Origin: CAZOKN01 sp964580525
GTDB lineage: Bacteria; Pseudomonadota; Alphaproteobacteria; Rickettsiales; UBA6187
Direction: 5' to 3'
Assembly: GCA_964580525.1 (NCBI GenBank)
Contig: CAZOKN010000044.1
Span: 1 to 15,037, forward strand
DNA: 15,037 nt
Position 1 is the first letter of the stretch. The number at the start of each line of letters is the position of its first letter. Made by a program: the position numbers and the translations under genes. Shown here piece after piece: positions 7,553 to 14,109 of the stretch. Below the pieces are notes generated by a model. It saw only the letters and a program-made list of their open reading frames with translations, searched no databases and was not told the DNA's origin.

Positions 7553-9004
7553 TTATTCCCCCTGTGCTAGGGAAAATCCTGGAATTCCGTCGAATGTATA
7601 AAGGTTATCAGTTTTGATGAAATCCAAATTGGCTTGATCAAACGCTGAGAGTAGTTCTACTATATAAGAATGGCTGGCTTTTTTCTCGATTCCTTCAGGC
7701 AAGAAGCGACCGCGCCAATAATCACTTACTGAATTTTTTGTGTATTTATCAGAAGGCCAGAGTTTTAGGCCTTTTGATTCCAACATCTGCAATTTTAATT
7801 TTGTATTTTCTGTAATTTTTTGCAGCTGCTCGGCAAATTCAGCTGTGGACTTTTTGGCGTCAAAATAGACATCTATGCCTATCAGCAATTTTTTTTCTTT
7901 TGTGCTAGATAATTTTATATCGCGTGGTTTAGTAGTTGCTTTTGCAGCAGAATGTTTAATAGCTTCGCGTTCTTGCCTGCGGATATTGCTAACTACTGCT
8001 AGAGCAAATTCGTTTGTGCTGACTTTTATTTTGCTTGTTTTTTCATTAAAAATATCAACTGTATGAACGCCATCTTCAATTGTTTTTAGCCATGCATTCC
8101 TAATTTTCTCGGCCACATCGTGCTGGCCAATATGCGATAACATCATCATTGCGCCATTTAGCAAACCAGAAGGATTGGCTATACCAAGATCGGCAATGTC
8201 TGGCGCTGAGCCATGCACTGCTTCAAACATTGCAAATTCACTTCCTATATTTGCGCTGCCAGCAAGACCAACAGAGCCGGAAATTTCAGAAGTAATATCG
8301 GAAATTATATCGCCATATAAATTGTCAGTAACTATAACATCAAAGATTTCTGGTTTATTGGCAAGGCGTGCAGAGCCGATATCTATTATATAATGGTCTT
8401 TTTCTATTTCAGGATAAAATTCGCCAATCTCATTAAATACTTTGTGGAAGAGGCCGTCAGTCATTTTCATGATATTGTCTTTAGTAAAGCAGCTTACTTT
8501 CTTACGACCATTTTGAATGGCGTAATCAAAAGCAAATTTTACTATCTTTTCGCAACCTGCCCTAGTTACTAATTTCAAGCTTTGATATGCATCTAAGGTT
8601 TGTCTGTGCTCAATTCCAGTATAGAGACCTTCCTCATTTTCGCGCACGATAACCACATCCATCTTAGGATGTTTGGTTTGGATAAGTGGATGATATGAAA
8701 TGCATGGGCGCACATTGGCATATAAGCCAAGAGCACGTCTTAGTGTAACGTTTACGCTTTTGAATCCTCCGCCTTGCGGTGTTGTTAGCGGAGCTTTTAA
8801 AAGGATTTTATTTTTCCTGATAATTTCCATGCAGGAATCAGGAATGCCATTCTGAAAACCATGATGATGTGCGCGGCCACCTATTTCAACAGTTTCTACT
8901 TGTATCCTTGCATGGGCTTCTTTCAATATAAGAACTACGGCTTCCATAATTTCTGGGCCGATACCGTCTCCATATGCTATTGTAATTGGGACGTTTTTAC
9001 TCAT
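7553..9004 (-). CDS. icd: Isocitrate dehydrogenase, long form with C-terminal domain
   Basis: TCA-cycle oxidative decarboxylation of isocitrate to 2-oxoglutarate, probably NADP-dependent as in related alphaproteobacterial enzymes. 483 residues, against about 415 for the E. coli type. The beta-decarboxylating dehydrogenase core spans about 5-345: GDGIGPEIM (12-20), substrate loop TTPQGGGFKSVNVTLRR (74-90) with S83 and N85, arginines R89, R99 and R121, ENEEGLYTG (122-130), the metal site TDNLYGDIISD (226-236), and EAVHGSAPDIA plus IANPSG near the cofactor site. A low-complexity linker (about 345-370) leads to an extra domain (about 372-483), as in Thermus and Rickettsiales enzymes. The ATG at 9004 follows the upstream gene's stop by 3 bases and has no clear ribosome site, which suggests translational coupling. 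Cofactor choice was not resolved from sequence. Confidence 0.95.
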   Translation of the reverse strand: MSKNVPITIAYGDGIGPEIMEAVVLILKEAHARIQVETVEIGGRAHHHGFQNGIPDSCMEIIRKNKILLKAPLTTPQGGGFKSVNVTLRRALGLYANVRPCISYHPLIQTKHPKMDVVIVRENEEGLYTGIEHRQTLDAYQSLKLVTRAGCEKIVKFAFDYAIQNGRKKVSCFTKDNIMKMTDGLFHKVFNEIGEFYPEIEKDHYIIDIGSARLANKPEIFDVIVTDNLYGDIISDITSEISGSVGLAGSANIGSEFAMFEAVHGSAPDIADLGIANPSGLLNGAMMMLSHIGQHDVAEKIRNAWLKTIEDGVHTVDIFNEKTSKIKVSTNEFALAVVSNIRRQEREAIKHSAAKATTKPRDIKLSSTKEKKLLIGIDVYFDAKKSTAEFAEQLQKITENTKLKLQMLESKGLKLWPSDKYTKNSVSDYWRGRFLPEGIEKKASHSYIVELLSAFDQANLDFIKTDNLYTFDGIPGFSLAQGE

Positions 9005-9007
9005 AAT

Positions 9008-9553
9008 CTACAACTTTTTAAAGATGTCTTCCATTTTATCAACTACATCGTACATTGTCTTTGTTTTTTGGGAAGCAAAACCCATATCGATGAATTGATC
9101 TGTAAGTCTTATCCAATTATCCCAGAAGTTTTTATAGTTATATAAAACTATTGGTTTGTCATGTGTGTGCAGCTGTTTCCAGGTTATAACTTCGAATGTT
9201 TCATCCATTGTGCCAAAACCACCAGGCAATATAACAAACGCGTCTGAGCGTACAAACATGCCGTGTTTGCGGGTGTGCATGTCATCAACTATAATAGTTT
9301 CAGTTAGTCTGCTATGTTCTTTTTCAAGACCATCTAAAACTCTTGGAAATATTCCTGTAACTGTGCCGCCATGTTCTAAAGCGCCATTTGCTACAGCTCC
9401 CATAAGGCCGCAATCACCTGCGCCAAACACTAAGTGAAAGCCGTTTTTTGCTACCATGCTGCCGAACTTTTTGCCTTCTTCTAGAAAATCTTTTGCAACA
9501 TTATTACTTGCTCCGCAAAAAACACATAAAGACTTCTTACCACCATTAACCAT
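9008..9553 (-). CDS. LOG-family protein (TIGR00730), cytokinin riboside 5'-monophosphate phosphoribohydrolase-like
   Basis: 181-residue Rossmann-type protein. Characterised LOG enzymes release the base from nucleoside 5'-monophosphates such as cytokinin ribotides and AMP. Motifs: VFCGAS (11-16), FGAGDCGLMGAVANGA (43-58), MHTRK (92-96) and the signature PGGFGTMDE (110-118), in which R95 and E118 are the expected catalytic residues. The glycine run normally reading GGG before the GLMG has one Ala (GAGDCGLMG). The ATG at 9553 was chosen; a TTG at 9559 is closer to the GGAAG site (9568-9564), so two extra residues are possible. The gene ends 3 bases before icd. In bacteria lacking cytokinin signalling the physiological role is probably nucleotide metabolism, which is inference here. 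Confidence 0.9.
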   Translation of the reverse strand: MVNGGKKSLCVFCGASNNVAKDFLEEGKKFGSMVAKNGFHLVFGAGDCGLMGAVANGALEHGGTVTGIFPRVLDGLEKEHSRLTETIIVDDMHTRKHGMFVRSDAFVILPGGFGTMDETFEVITWKQLHTHDKPIVLYNYKNFWDNWIRLTDQFIDMGFASQKTKTMYDVVDKMEDIFKKL

Positions 9554-9590
9554 AACCAAAGCGCTTCCATTTCATTTTAAAGAGAAATGA

Positions 9591-9619
9591 CAGATATAAT
9601 TTAATAGATTCTTTTGCAA
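9591..9619 (-). promoter_or_regulatory. Candidate promoter for the LOG-icd unit
   Basis: On the minus strand TTGCAA (9619-9614) is followed after 17 bases by TATCTG (9596-9591), or after 15 bases by TATATC (9598-9593). Both are partial matches to a sigma-70-type -35/-10 pair and lie about 40 bases ahead of the start codon. The surroundings are very AT-rich, so chance matches are likely. Confidence 0.3.
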
Positions 9620-9742
9620 TATTTTTATTTTAACACAGTAATATTTAATAATTATTTTCTGTTAAAAACATTTCTAAATCTTAGCTTTTGTTCTATTTGC
9701 CTATTCGATGAATTTGTAAAATTAATACGGCCTAAATCCAAC

Positions 9743-9771
9743 TTGAAAGACTATAGCAAATAGACTATTAG
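9743..9771 (+). promoter_or_regulatory. Candidate promoter for psd-pssA
   Basis: TTGAAA (9743-9748) and TATTAG (9766-9771) are separated by 17 bases and match the sigma-70 consensus at 5 and 4 of 6 positions. They lie about 30 bases ahead of the ribosome site AGGAG (9791-9795). Position and spacing are right, but the match is imperfect. Confidence 0.4.
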
Positions 9772-9803
9772 TAATAATCGAAAAATATATAGGAGCGCCT
9801 GCA

Positions 9804-10484
9804 ATGGATTTTAAAAACTTTATGAAGCTTATACAAGAAGCGGTTCCACCTATACACAAAGAAGGGCATAGCTTTATTTTTATCTTTGCGATGGCTTCTG
9901 TATTGTTATGGGCTTTGTATGAGCCTTTTGGATTTTTAGGTCTTGTAGCTACTATATGGTGTGTTTATTTTTTCCGCGATCCTGAGAGAGTTGTGCCTAC
10001 TGGTAAAGGTTTGATTATTAGTCCGGCTGATGGTTTTATCCAGAAAATAGAAAAAGTTTCACCTCCTGAAGAACTAGGGTTGGGTGATGAAGAAGTTACA
10101 AGAATTAGTGTTTTCCTTAATATCTTTAACGTGCATGTTCAAAGAATCCCAGTTGAGGGTGAAGTTGTTGGTCTAAATTACAGGCCTGGAAAATTTCTTA
10201 GTGCCAATTTGGACAAAGCTAGCTCTGAAAATGAAAGACAGTCTGTTGTTATAGAAACAAAAGATGGTCAGAAAGTTGTTGTTGTTCAGATTGCTGGTTT
10301 GATAGCGAGACGTATAGTTTGCTATTTGGAAGATAAACAGCAAATTAAGACTGGTGAGAGATATGGTCTGATAAGGTTTGGTAGCCGTGTTGACGTGTAT
10401 TTACCTAAAGGTGTAAATCCTTTGGTTCTTGCTGGGCAAACTGCTATTGCAGGCGAGACCATATTTGCTGATTTGGGGCAATAA
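9804..10484 (+). CDS. psd: Phosphatidylserine decarboxylase, short (PSD-A/type II) form
   Basis: Membrane-associated, pyruvoyl-dependent decarboxylation of phosphatidylserine to phosphatidylethanolamine. 226 residues, the short form common in alphaproteobacteria rather than the roughly 320-residue E. coli type. A hydrophobic N-terminal region (about 23-57) forms one or two membrane segments and ends in the conserved FFRDPER (56-62). SPADGFI (73-79), LNIFNVHVQRIP (105-116), a YRPGKF block (126-131) and AGLIARRIVCY (164-174) follow. The self-cleavage site is RFGSR (191-195): chain cleavage between G193 and S194 would convert the serine into the pyruvoyl group of the small subunit. The ATG at 9804 has AGGAG 8 bases upstream. 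It is followed by pssA, which makes its substrate. Confidence 0.96.
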   Translation: MDFKNFMKLIQEAVPPIHKEGHSFIFIFAMASVLLWALYEPFGFLGLVATIWCVYFFRDPERVVPTGKGLIISPADGFIQKIEKVSPPEELGLGDEEVTRISVFLNIFNVHVQRIPVEGEVVGLNYRPGKFLSANLDKASSENERQSVVIETKDGQKVVVVQIAGLIARRIVCYLEDKQQIKTGERYGLIRFGSRVDVYLPKGVNPLVLAGQTAIAGETIFADLGQ

Positions 10485-10514
10485 TCTTTATAAATTAAAT
10501 TGGGCGTATTGTTG

Positions 10515-11285
10515 ATGAACGAGCATGTTAATGATGAACCTTTACCGATAGTAAGACTGCTTCCTAATGTGGTTACAATTATTGGATTGTGTGTTGGATT
10601 GTTTGGTTTGCGCTATGCCATCAGTGGTAAGTGGGAACTTGCTGTTTCCTTTATTTTATTAGCTGGCGTTATAGATGGTATGGATGGTCGTATAGCAAGG
10701 CTACTTAATGCTTCTAGTAATTTTGGTGCGCAACTTGATTCCTTGGCAGATTTTTTTAATTTCGGCGTTGCTCCTGCATTCTTACTTTATTTCTGGAGAG
10801 CCGGAGAAGTTAAGGGTGCTGGCTGGGCAATTACCTTATTTTTTATAATAAGTCAGGCTTTGCGTCTGGCGAGGTTTAATGCTGGTCTTGCCGATGATGA
10901 GGAAAATAAAAAATTGTGGGATAAATTCTTTAAAGGTATTCCTGCTCCTTGTGGCGCTGCGCTGAGTATGTTGCCTATTATACTTACATTTTTGTTTGAA
11001 AAAAAATTAGGTTATAACTTATTTAATATAACCCCTGGAATGGTTATTGCCTATATGGCTTTGATAGCTTTGCTTATGATAAGCACTATACCTACTATTT
11101 CTATAAAGAAGGTTAGAATAAAGCGTGAGAAGGTGTCCATAGCTTTGGCATTAGCTGGAATTTTTGTGGTTTTATTAATAATAGAGCCATGGGTGGTTTT
11201 ACCAATCGTTGGTATACTTTACCTTGCTACCATACCTTTCAGTATGATTGCATTTTATAGGCGGAAAATGTCTAGAAAAGCTTAG
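10515..11285 (+). CDS. pssA: CDP-diacylglycerol-serine O-phosphatidyltransferase
   Basis: Integral membrane enzyme joining serine to CDP-diacylglycerol to give phosphatidylserine, which is the substrate of Psd encoded just upstream. 256 residues. The CDP-alcohol phosphatidyltransferase signature is complete, DGxxDGxxARx8Gx3Dx3D: D54, G55, D57, G58, A61, R62, G71, D75 and D79. Hydrophobic segments lie at about 17-35, 42-56, 84-94, 101-117, 150-166 and in two pairs toward the C-terminus (about 173-190 and 206-240), ending in a basic tail. The frame extends to a TTG at 10500, but the ATG at 10515 is preferred. The ribosome site is weak (GGG at 10502-10504), so the start is moderately certain. 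The 30-base gap to psd and the pathway logic support one transcript. Confidence 0.95.
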   Translation: MNEHVNDEPLPIVRLLPNVVTIIGLCVGLFGLRYAISGKWELAVSFILLAGVIDGMDGRIARLLNASSNFGAQLDSLADFFNFGVAPAFLLYFWRAGEVKGAGWAITLFFIISQALRLARFNAGLADDEENKKLWDKFFKGIPAPCGAALSMLPIILTFLFEKKLGYNLFNITPGMVIAYMALIALLMISTIPTISIKKVRIKREKVSIALALAGIFVVLLIIEPWVVLPIVGILYLATIPFSMIAFYRRKMSRKA

Positions 11286-11290
11286 TATTC

Positions 11291-11542
11291 CTAGGGTTTT
11301 TCTTTCAACTTTACGTAAAGTATTATGCAGGTGAGAACAAAAGTTATGGCATTTGCGGCTATTATGGGCGTGCTATCCAGCATTGTTCCATAGACAAGCC
11401 AAAAAGCAATTCCGGTTGTGAAAATTAGGTACATCGATAGAGATATATCTTTAGTTTGGCGGGTTTTTATCACCTTTATTACCTGAGGCAGGAAGCTCGC
11501 TGTAGTTAAGGTCGCTGCTATTGTTCCTATGATTTCTTCCAT
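11291..11542 (-). CDS. SemiSWEET (MtN3/PQ-loop) small sugar transporter
   Basis: 83-residue membrane protein of the SemiSWEET type, a half-transporter of three helices that works as a homodimer and in characterised members moves sugars such as sucrose or glucose down their gradient. Evidence: three membrane segments (about 3-23, 37-54, 59-78), the PQ motif P19-Q20 in SFLPQVIKVIKTRQTKDIS, a conserved W48 in AFWLVYG, and N64 in AANAITF, where pocket tryptophan and asparagine residues are found in the family. The ATG at 11542 has a GAGA element about 7 bases upstream. It is convergent with pssA with only 5 bases between stops, and divergent from hisZ. The substrate is not predictable from this sequence. 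Confidence 0.9.
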   Translation of the reverse strand: MEEIIGTIAATLTTASFLPQVIKVIKTRQTKDISLSMYLIFTTGIAFWLVYGTMLDSTPIIAANAITFVLTCIILYVKLKEKP

Positions 11543-11634
11543 AACATCTCTTGCAAAGGGTTATAAACTGTCTATTTATCTCTTTGAGAAGCTAAAATCC
11601 ACAAATTTACCAGATTTAGCTCGTCAAAATAAAA

Positions 11635-11662
11635 TTGCTAAAAGCGGCTTATTCTATATTAT
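11635..11662 (+). promoter_or_regulatory. Candidate promoter for the hisZ-def-like unit
   Basis: TTGCTA (11635-11640) and TATTAT (11657-11662) are spaced by 16 bases and match sigma-70 elements at 4 and 5 of 6 positions. They lie about 40 bases ahead of the hisZ ATG. The surrounding 161-base gap (11543-11703) holds nothing else recognisable. Confidence 0.35.
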
Positions 11663-11703
11663 ATGCCTATATTTAGTAACTATTTTTAATAAAGATTATT
11701 CAA

Positions 11704-12816
11704 ATGAGCGAAGGTTTACTCCCTGCAGGTTTTCACGATCTTGTATTTCCCGAGGCTGGGATCCAGGAAGATATTGTATATAAAATATCAAAATTCTTTG
11801 AAGGTTATGGTTATGCTAAAGTTTTGCCGCCTGTAATGGAATTTGAAGAAACTTTATTGACCGGGGCTGGCAATTCTCTTGCTAATAAAACATTCAGGGT
11901 TATGGATCCTGTTTCACATGAAATGATGGGTGTTAGAACCGATATAACAGTGCAAGTTGCCAGAATAGCTAAAACGCGTTTAAAAGATATACCATTGCCG
12001 ATTCGCTTATCTTATTCCGGTGATGTTTTTAGAGTTAAAGGAGAGGGGCTTTATGCTGAAAGACAGTTTACACAGGCTGGTATTGAGCTTGTTGGTGTTG
12101 ATAGTGCCCAGGCGGATGCAGAGATTATTATTGTAACTCTCGGTGCTCTTAGCAAGCTTGGTATAAAAGATTTATGTGTTGATTTTACTGTACCGGGATT
12201 TGTCGAAGAAGTTTTGAAAGAAATAAAACTTTCTGACGAAGAAAAACAAAATCTTATGGCTTCTGTAAAAAGAAAAGATGTTGCAGCCATAACTAAAATA
12301 GCAAAAGGCAAAGCTGATATATTGATTGATTTGGCGCAGCCTTCTGTAGGAATTGAAACATTAAAAAAGATAAAATTACCAAAAAATACTAAAAATATGG
12401 TGGAGAAGTTAAGAGAGGTTATAAGCCTTGTTGAGCATGAATTCCGTGGAGCGCATATTTCTATAGATTTATTGGAATCAGTTAAATTCGAGTACCATTC
12501 TGGTATTGGTTTTTCAATTTTTTCCAAAAAGGCTAAGGAAGAACTAGGACGTGGTGGCAGGTATTTTATAGATAGTAAAATTACCGGCGTTGGTGCGACT
12601 TTATATGTTAATGAGCTTTTCAGAATAATGAAAAAACCTGAACAAAAAGAGAAAGTTTTTGTACCGCTTGGATCTTCTATAAATAGAGTGTCTGATTTGC
12701 GCGAAGAAGGGTTTATAACTATATGGGCATTGGAAGATTATAAAGATTGTAAAAAAGAAGCTATTAGACTTGGGTGCAAATATGTACTTGAGGGTGGCCG
12801 ATTAATTAGCTTGTAG
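11704..12816 (+). CDS. hisZ: ATP phosphoribosyltransferase regulatory subunit-like protein (HisZ)
   Basis: Histidyl-tRNA synthetase paralogue of 370 residues. In organisms with a short HisG, HisZ forms the regulatory part of the enzyme for the first step of histidine synthesis. Evidence: the N-terminal LLPAGFHDLVFPEA (5-18), a class II core with motif-1-like VLPPVMEFEE (40-49), DITVQVAR (80-87), motif-2-like RLSYSGDVFR (101-110) and ERQFTQAGIELVG (119-131), and a motif-3-like region with GRGGRYF (282-288) and GVGATLYVNEL (295-305). At the HisRS position RGLDYYTG it reads FEYHSGIGF (262-270), lacking the key arginine, and there is no anticodon-binding domain, so it is not a synthetase. A short (about 52-residue) C-terminal extension follows. 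The ribosome site is weak. The deformylase-like gene starts 5 bases downstream. No other his gene is in the window, so its partner is unknown. Confidence 0.88.
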   Translation: MSEGLLPAGFHDLVFPEAGIQEDIVYKISKFFEGYGYAKVLPPVMEFEETLLTGAGNSLANKTFRVMDPVSHEMMGVRTDITVQVARIAKTRLKDIPLPIRLSYSGDVFRVKGEGLYAERQFTQAGIELVGVDSAQADAEIIIVTLGALSKLGIKDLCVDFTVPGFVEEVLKEIKLSDEEKQNLMASVKRKDVAAITKIAKGKADILIDLAQPSVGIETLKKIKLPKNTKNMVEKLREVISLVEHEFRGAHISIDLLESVKFEYHSGIGFSIFSKKAKEELGRGGRYFIDSKITGVGATLYVNELFRIMKKPEQKEKVFVPLGSSINRVSDLREEGFITIWALEDYKDCKKEAIRLGCKYVLEGGRLISL

Positions 12817-12821
12817 ATATT

Positions 12822-13364
12822 ATGGCAGTTCTTGACCTGGTGATGGGGCCTGATCCTATTTTTCGTAAAAAAGCAGAACCTGTAGGCAGTGTGACTGATG
12901 AAGTGCGCCGCATTATGGACGATATGTTGGAGACCTTACATTTCGAGCATGGCATTGGTATGGCTGCAAATATGGTTGGCATATTAAAGAGAGTCATTGT
13001 TGTTGAAGTAGATGAAAATGGAGAAAAGAAAAAATTCCTTATGGCTGATCCAGAAATTATAGAAAAATCTGAAGAAAAACAGATTTTTATGGAGGCATCA
13101 CTTTGCTTTCCCGGGATATCGGCAGATGTGGAAAGGCCTAAAACAGTTAAAATAAAATATCTGGATTACGAAGGTGAGCTAAAAGAACTAGAAGCATCAG
13201 GCTTTTTATCGACCTGTTTCCAGCATGAAATAGACTATTTGGATGGAAAGATATTCTTGGATTATCTTTCGCCACTTAAACGTAACACATTGATGCGTAA
13301 AATGAATAAAGTCATCAAAAAACATGTACATGGTAATGCGTGTGCTGAGGGTTGCGAACATTAA
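12822..13364 (+). CDS. Peptide deformylase-like protein with altered active site
   Basis: 180-residue member of the peptide deformylase family, which normally removes the formyl group from nascent N-terminal methionine using a metal held by one Cys and two His. The fold-defining motifs are recognisable but changed. Motif 1, normally GxGxAAxQ, reads GIGMAANM (44-51), so the active-site Gln is Met. Motif 2, normally EGCLS, reads EASLC (91-95), so the metal Cys position is S93 with a Cys two residues later. Motif 3, normally HExxH, reads HEIDY (135-139), keeping the catalytic Glu but losing the second His. The C-terminal tail (168-180) has H168, H170, C174, C178 and H180. It starts 5 bases after hisZ with no ribosome site, so coupling is likely. 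Such 'deformylase-like' paralogues are known in Rickettsia; normal deformylase activity is doubtful. Confidence 0.88.
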   Translation: MAVLDLVMGPDPIFRKKAEPVGSVTDEVRRIMDDMLETLHFEHGIGMAANMVGILKRVIVVEVDENGEKKKFLMADPEIIEKSEEKQIFMEASLCFPGISADVERPKTVKIKYLDYEGELKELEASGFLSTCFQHEIDYLDGKIFLDYLSPLKRNTLMRKMNKVIKKHVHGNACAEGCEH

Positions 13365-13374
13365 TTTAGTGTCC

Positions 13375-13408
13375 CCCTTGACATAAGGGAGCGAGTATCC
13401 CATATAAA
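13375..13408 (+). promoter_or_regulatory. Candidate peroxiredoxin promoter with overlapping inverted repeats
   Basis: A perfect -35 box TTGACA (13378-13383) is followed by TATAAA (13403-13408), 5 of 6 for a -10 box, though the 19-base spacer is long; CATATA at 17 bases is a weaker option. Two short mutually exclusive inverted repeats cover it: CCCTT (13375-13379) with AAGGG (13385-13389), and GGGA (13387-13390) with TCCC (13398-13401). These could be an operator, or the 3' end of the preceding transcript. The site stands in the 82-base gap ahead of the peroxiredoxin gene. Confidence 0.5.
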
Positions 13409-13446
13409 ACTTAGTAATATTGTAAAATTTAATAAAGGAAAAATAA

Positions 13447-14049
13447 ATGAGTGTTTTAGTAGGAAAGCAGGCACCTGATTTCACAGCCAAAGCTGTTATG
13501 CCAAATAACGAGATAGAGGAATTTAATTTAAGAAAATATCTTAAGGGCAAAACTGGCGTTTTGTTTTTCTACCCTTTAGATTTTACATTTGTTTGTCCAT
13601 CTGTAATTATTGGTTTTAATAAACATCTTAACGACTTTAAGAGCAGAAATACTGAGGTTATTGGCGTGTCGAGTGATTCACATTTCTCTCACCTTGCTTG
13701 GAAAAATACGGAAGTTAAAAAAGGTGGTATTGGCCAAGTTAAGTTTCCTTTGGTTGCTGACCTTACAAAAAGTATCGCAAGAGATTATGATGTTTTGATT
13801 GAAGGTGCTGGTGTTGCACTGCGCGGAACATTCTTGATTGACAGAGAAGGTGTTGTTCGTCACCAAGTTATCAATGATCTTCCTTTGGGTCGTAGTGTTG
13901 AAGAAGCTCTTCGCATGGTTGATGCATTACACTTCAACGAAGAAAATGGCGAAGTTTGTCCAGCTGGTTGGAACAAGGGTCAAAAAGGTATGGAAGCTTC
14001 ACCTGAAGGTGTTGCTAAGTATCTTGCTGAAAATGCAGAAAATTTATAA
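13447..14049 (+). CDS. Typical 2-Cys peroxiredoxin (AhpC/Prx1 type)
   Basis: Thiol peroxidase reducing hydrogen peroxide and organic peroxides in the cytoplasm, normally recycled by thioredoxin. 200 residues. The peroxidatic cysteine is C50 in DFTFVCPS (45-52) and the resolving cysteine C171 in GEVCPAGW (168-175), so disulfide formation between subunits is expected. GGIG (93-96), a conserved Arg in ALRGTF (124-129) and DLPLGRS (144-150) support the typical 2-Cys class. After FVCPS the usual acidic residue is replaced by V53, a change explained by one base (GTA for GAA or similar). The C-terminus ends KYLAENAENL without a clear YF hairpin motif. The ATG at 13447 has AAAGGAA (13434-13440) 6 bases ahead. 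A strong terminator follows, and thioredoxin reductase is next. Confidence 0.95.
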   Translation: MSVLVGKQAPDFTAKAVMPNNEIEEFNLRKYLKGKTGVLFFYPLDFTFVCPSVIIGFNKHLNDFKSRNTEVIGVSSDSHFSHLAWKNTEVKKGGIGQVKFPLVADLTKSIARDYDVLIEGAGVALRGTFLIDREGVVRHQVINDLPLGRSVEEALRMVDALHFNEENGEVCPAGWNKGQKGMEASPEGVAKYLAENAENL

Positions 14050-14065
14050 TATTTTTTTATCTTTG

Positions 14066-14090
14066 GGCAGGGCATTGCCCTGCCTTTTTT
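14066..14090 (+). terminator. Intrinsic terminator after the peroxiredoxin gene
   Basis: A perfect 8-pair GC-rich stem, GGCAGGGC (14066-14073) and GCCCTGCC (14077-14084), encloses the loop ATT and is followed directly by six T (14085-14090). It stands 16 bases after the peroxiredoxin stop. It is the only textbook intrinsic terminator in the window. It lies only 19 bases before the trxB start codon, close to the trxB ribosome site, so partial read-through may set trxB expression. Confidence 0.95.
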
Positions 14091-14109
14091 ATTTTGGAGA
14101 ATTTTGAGT

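Larger units (their letters stand above)
9569..9790. other. Divergent AT-rich intergenic region between LOG-icd and psd-pssA
   Basis: About 220 bases with no gene-like open frame. It must hold promoters for both flanking units. A weak inverted repeat TTAACA (9630-9635) / TGTTAA (9660-9665) encloses an almost pure A/T loop, and GACTAT occurs twice (9749-9754, 9763-9768). Neither is linked to a known regulator. No tRNA or riboswitch fold was seen. Confidence 0.5.

Noticed and set aside
11591..11620. Small inverted repeat GCTAAA / TTTAGC upstream of hisZ
   Set aside because: Six AT-rich pairs with an 18-base loop and no T-run; expected by chance in such composition.
11529..11783. 84-codon plus-strand open frame overlapping the SemiSWEET start and the hisZ start
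   Set aside because: It overlaps two well-supported genes, has no recognisable domain, and spans the likely hisZ promoter.
12051..12527. 158-codon open frame antisense to hisZ
   Set aside because: Its protein is Ser/Ile/Phe-rich with no known motif, as expected for the complement of an AT-rich coding region.
13206..13550. 114-codon minus-strand open frame across the def-like/peroxiredoxin gap
   Set aside because: It runs antisense to two solid genes and through a promoter region, with no ribosome site or family resemblance.
13838..14107. 89-codon plus-strand frame running from the peroxiredoxin gene through the terminator
   Set aside because: It is an out-of-frame shadow of the peroxiredoxin gene and would be translated through the terminator hairpin.
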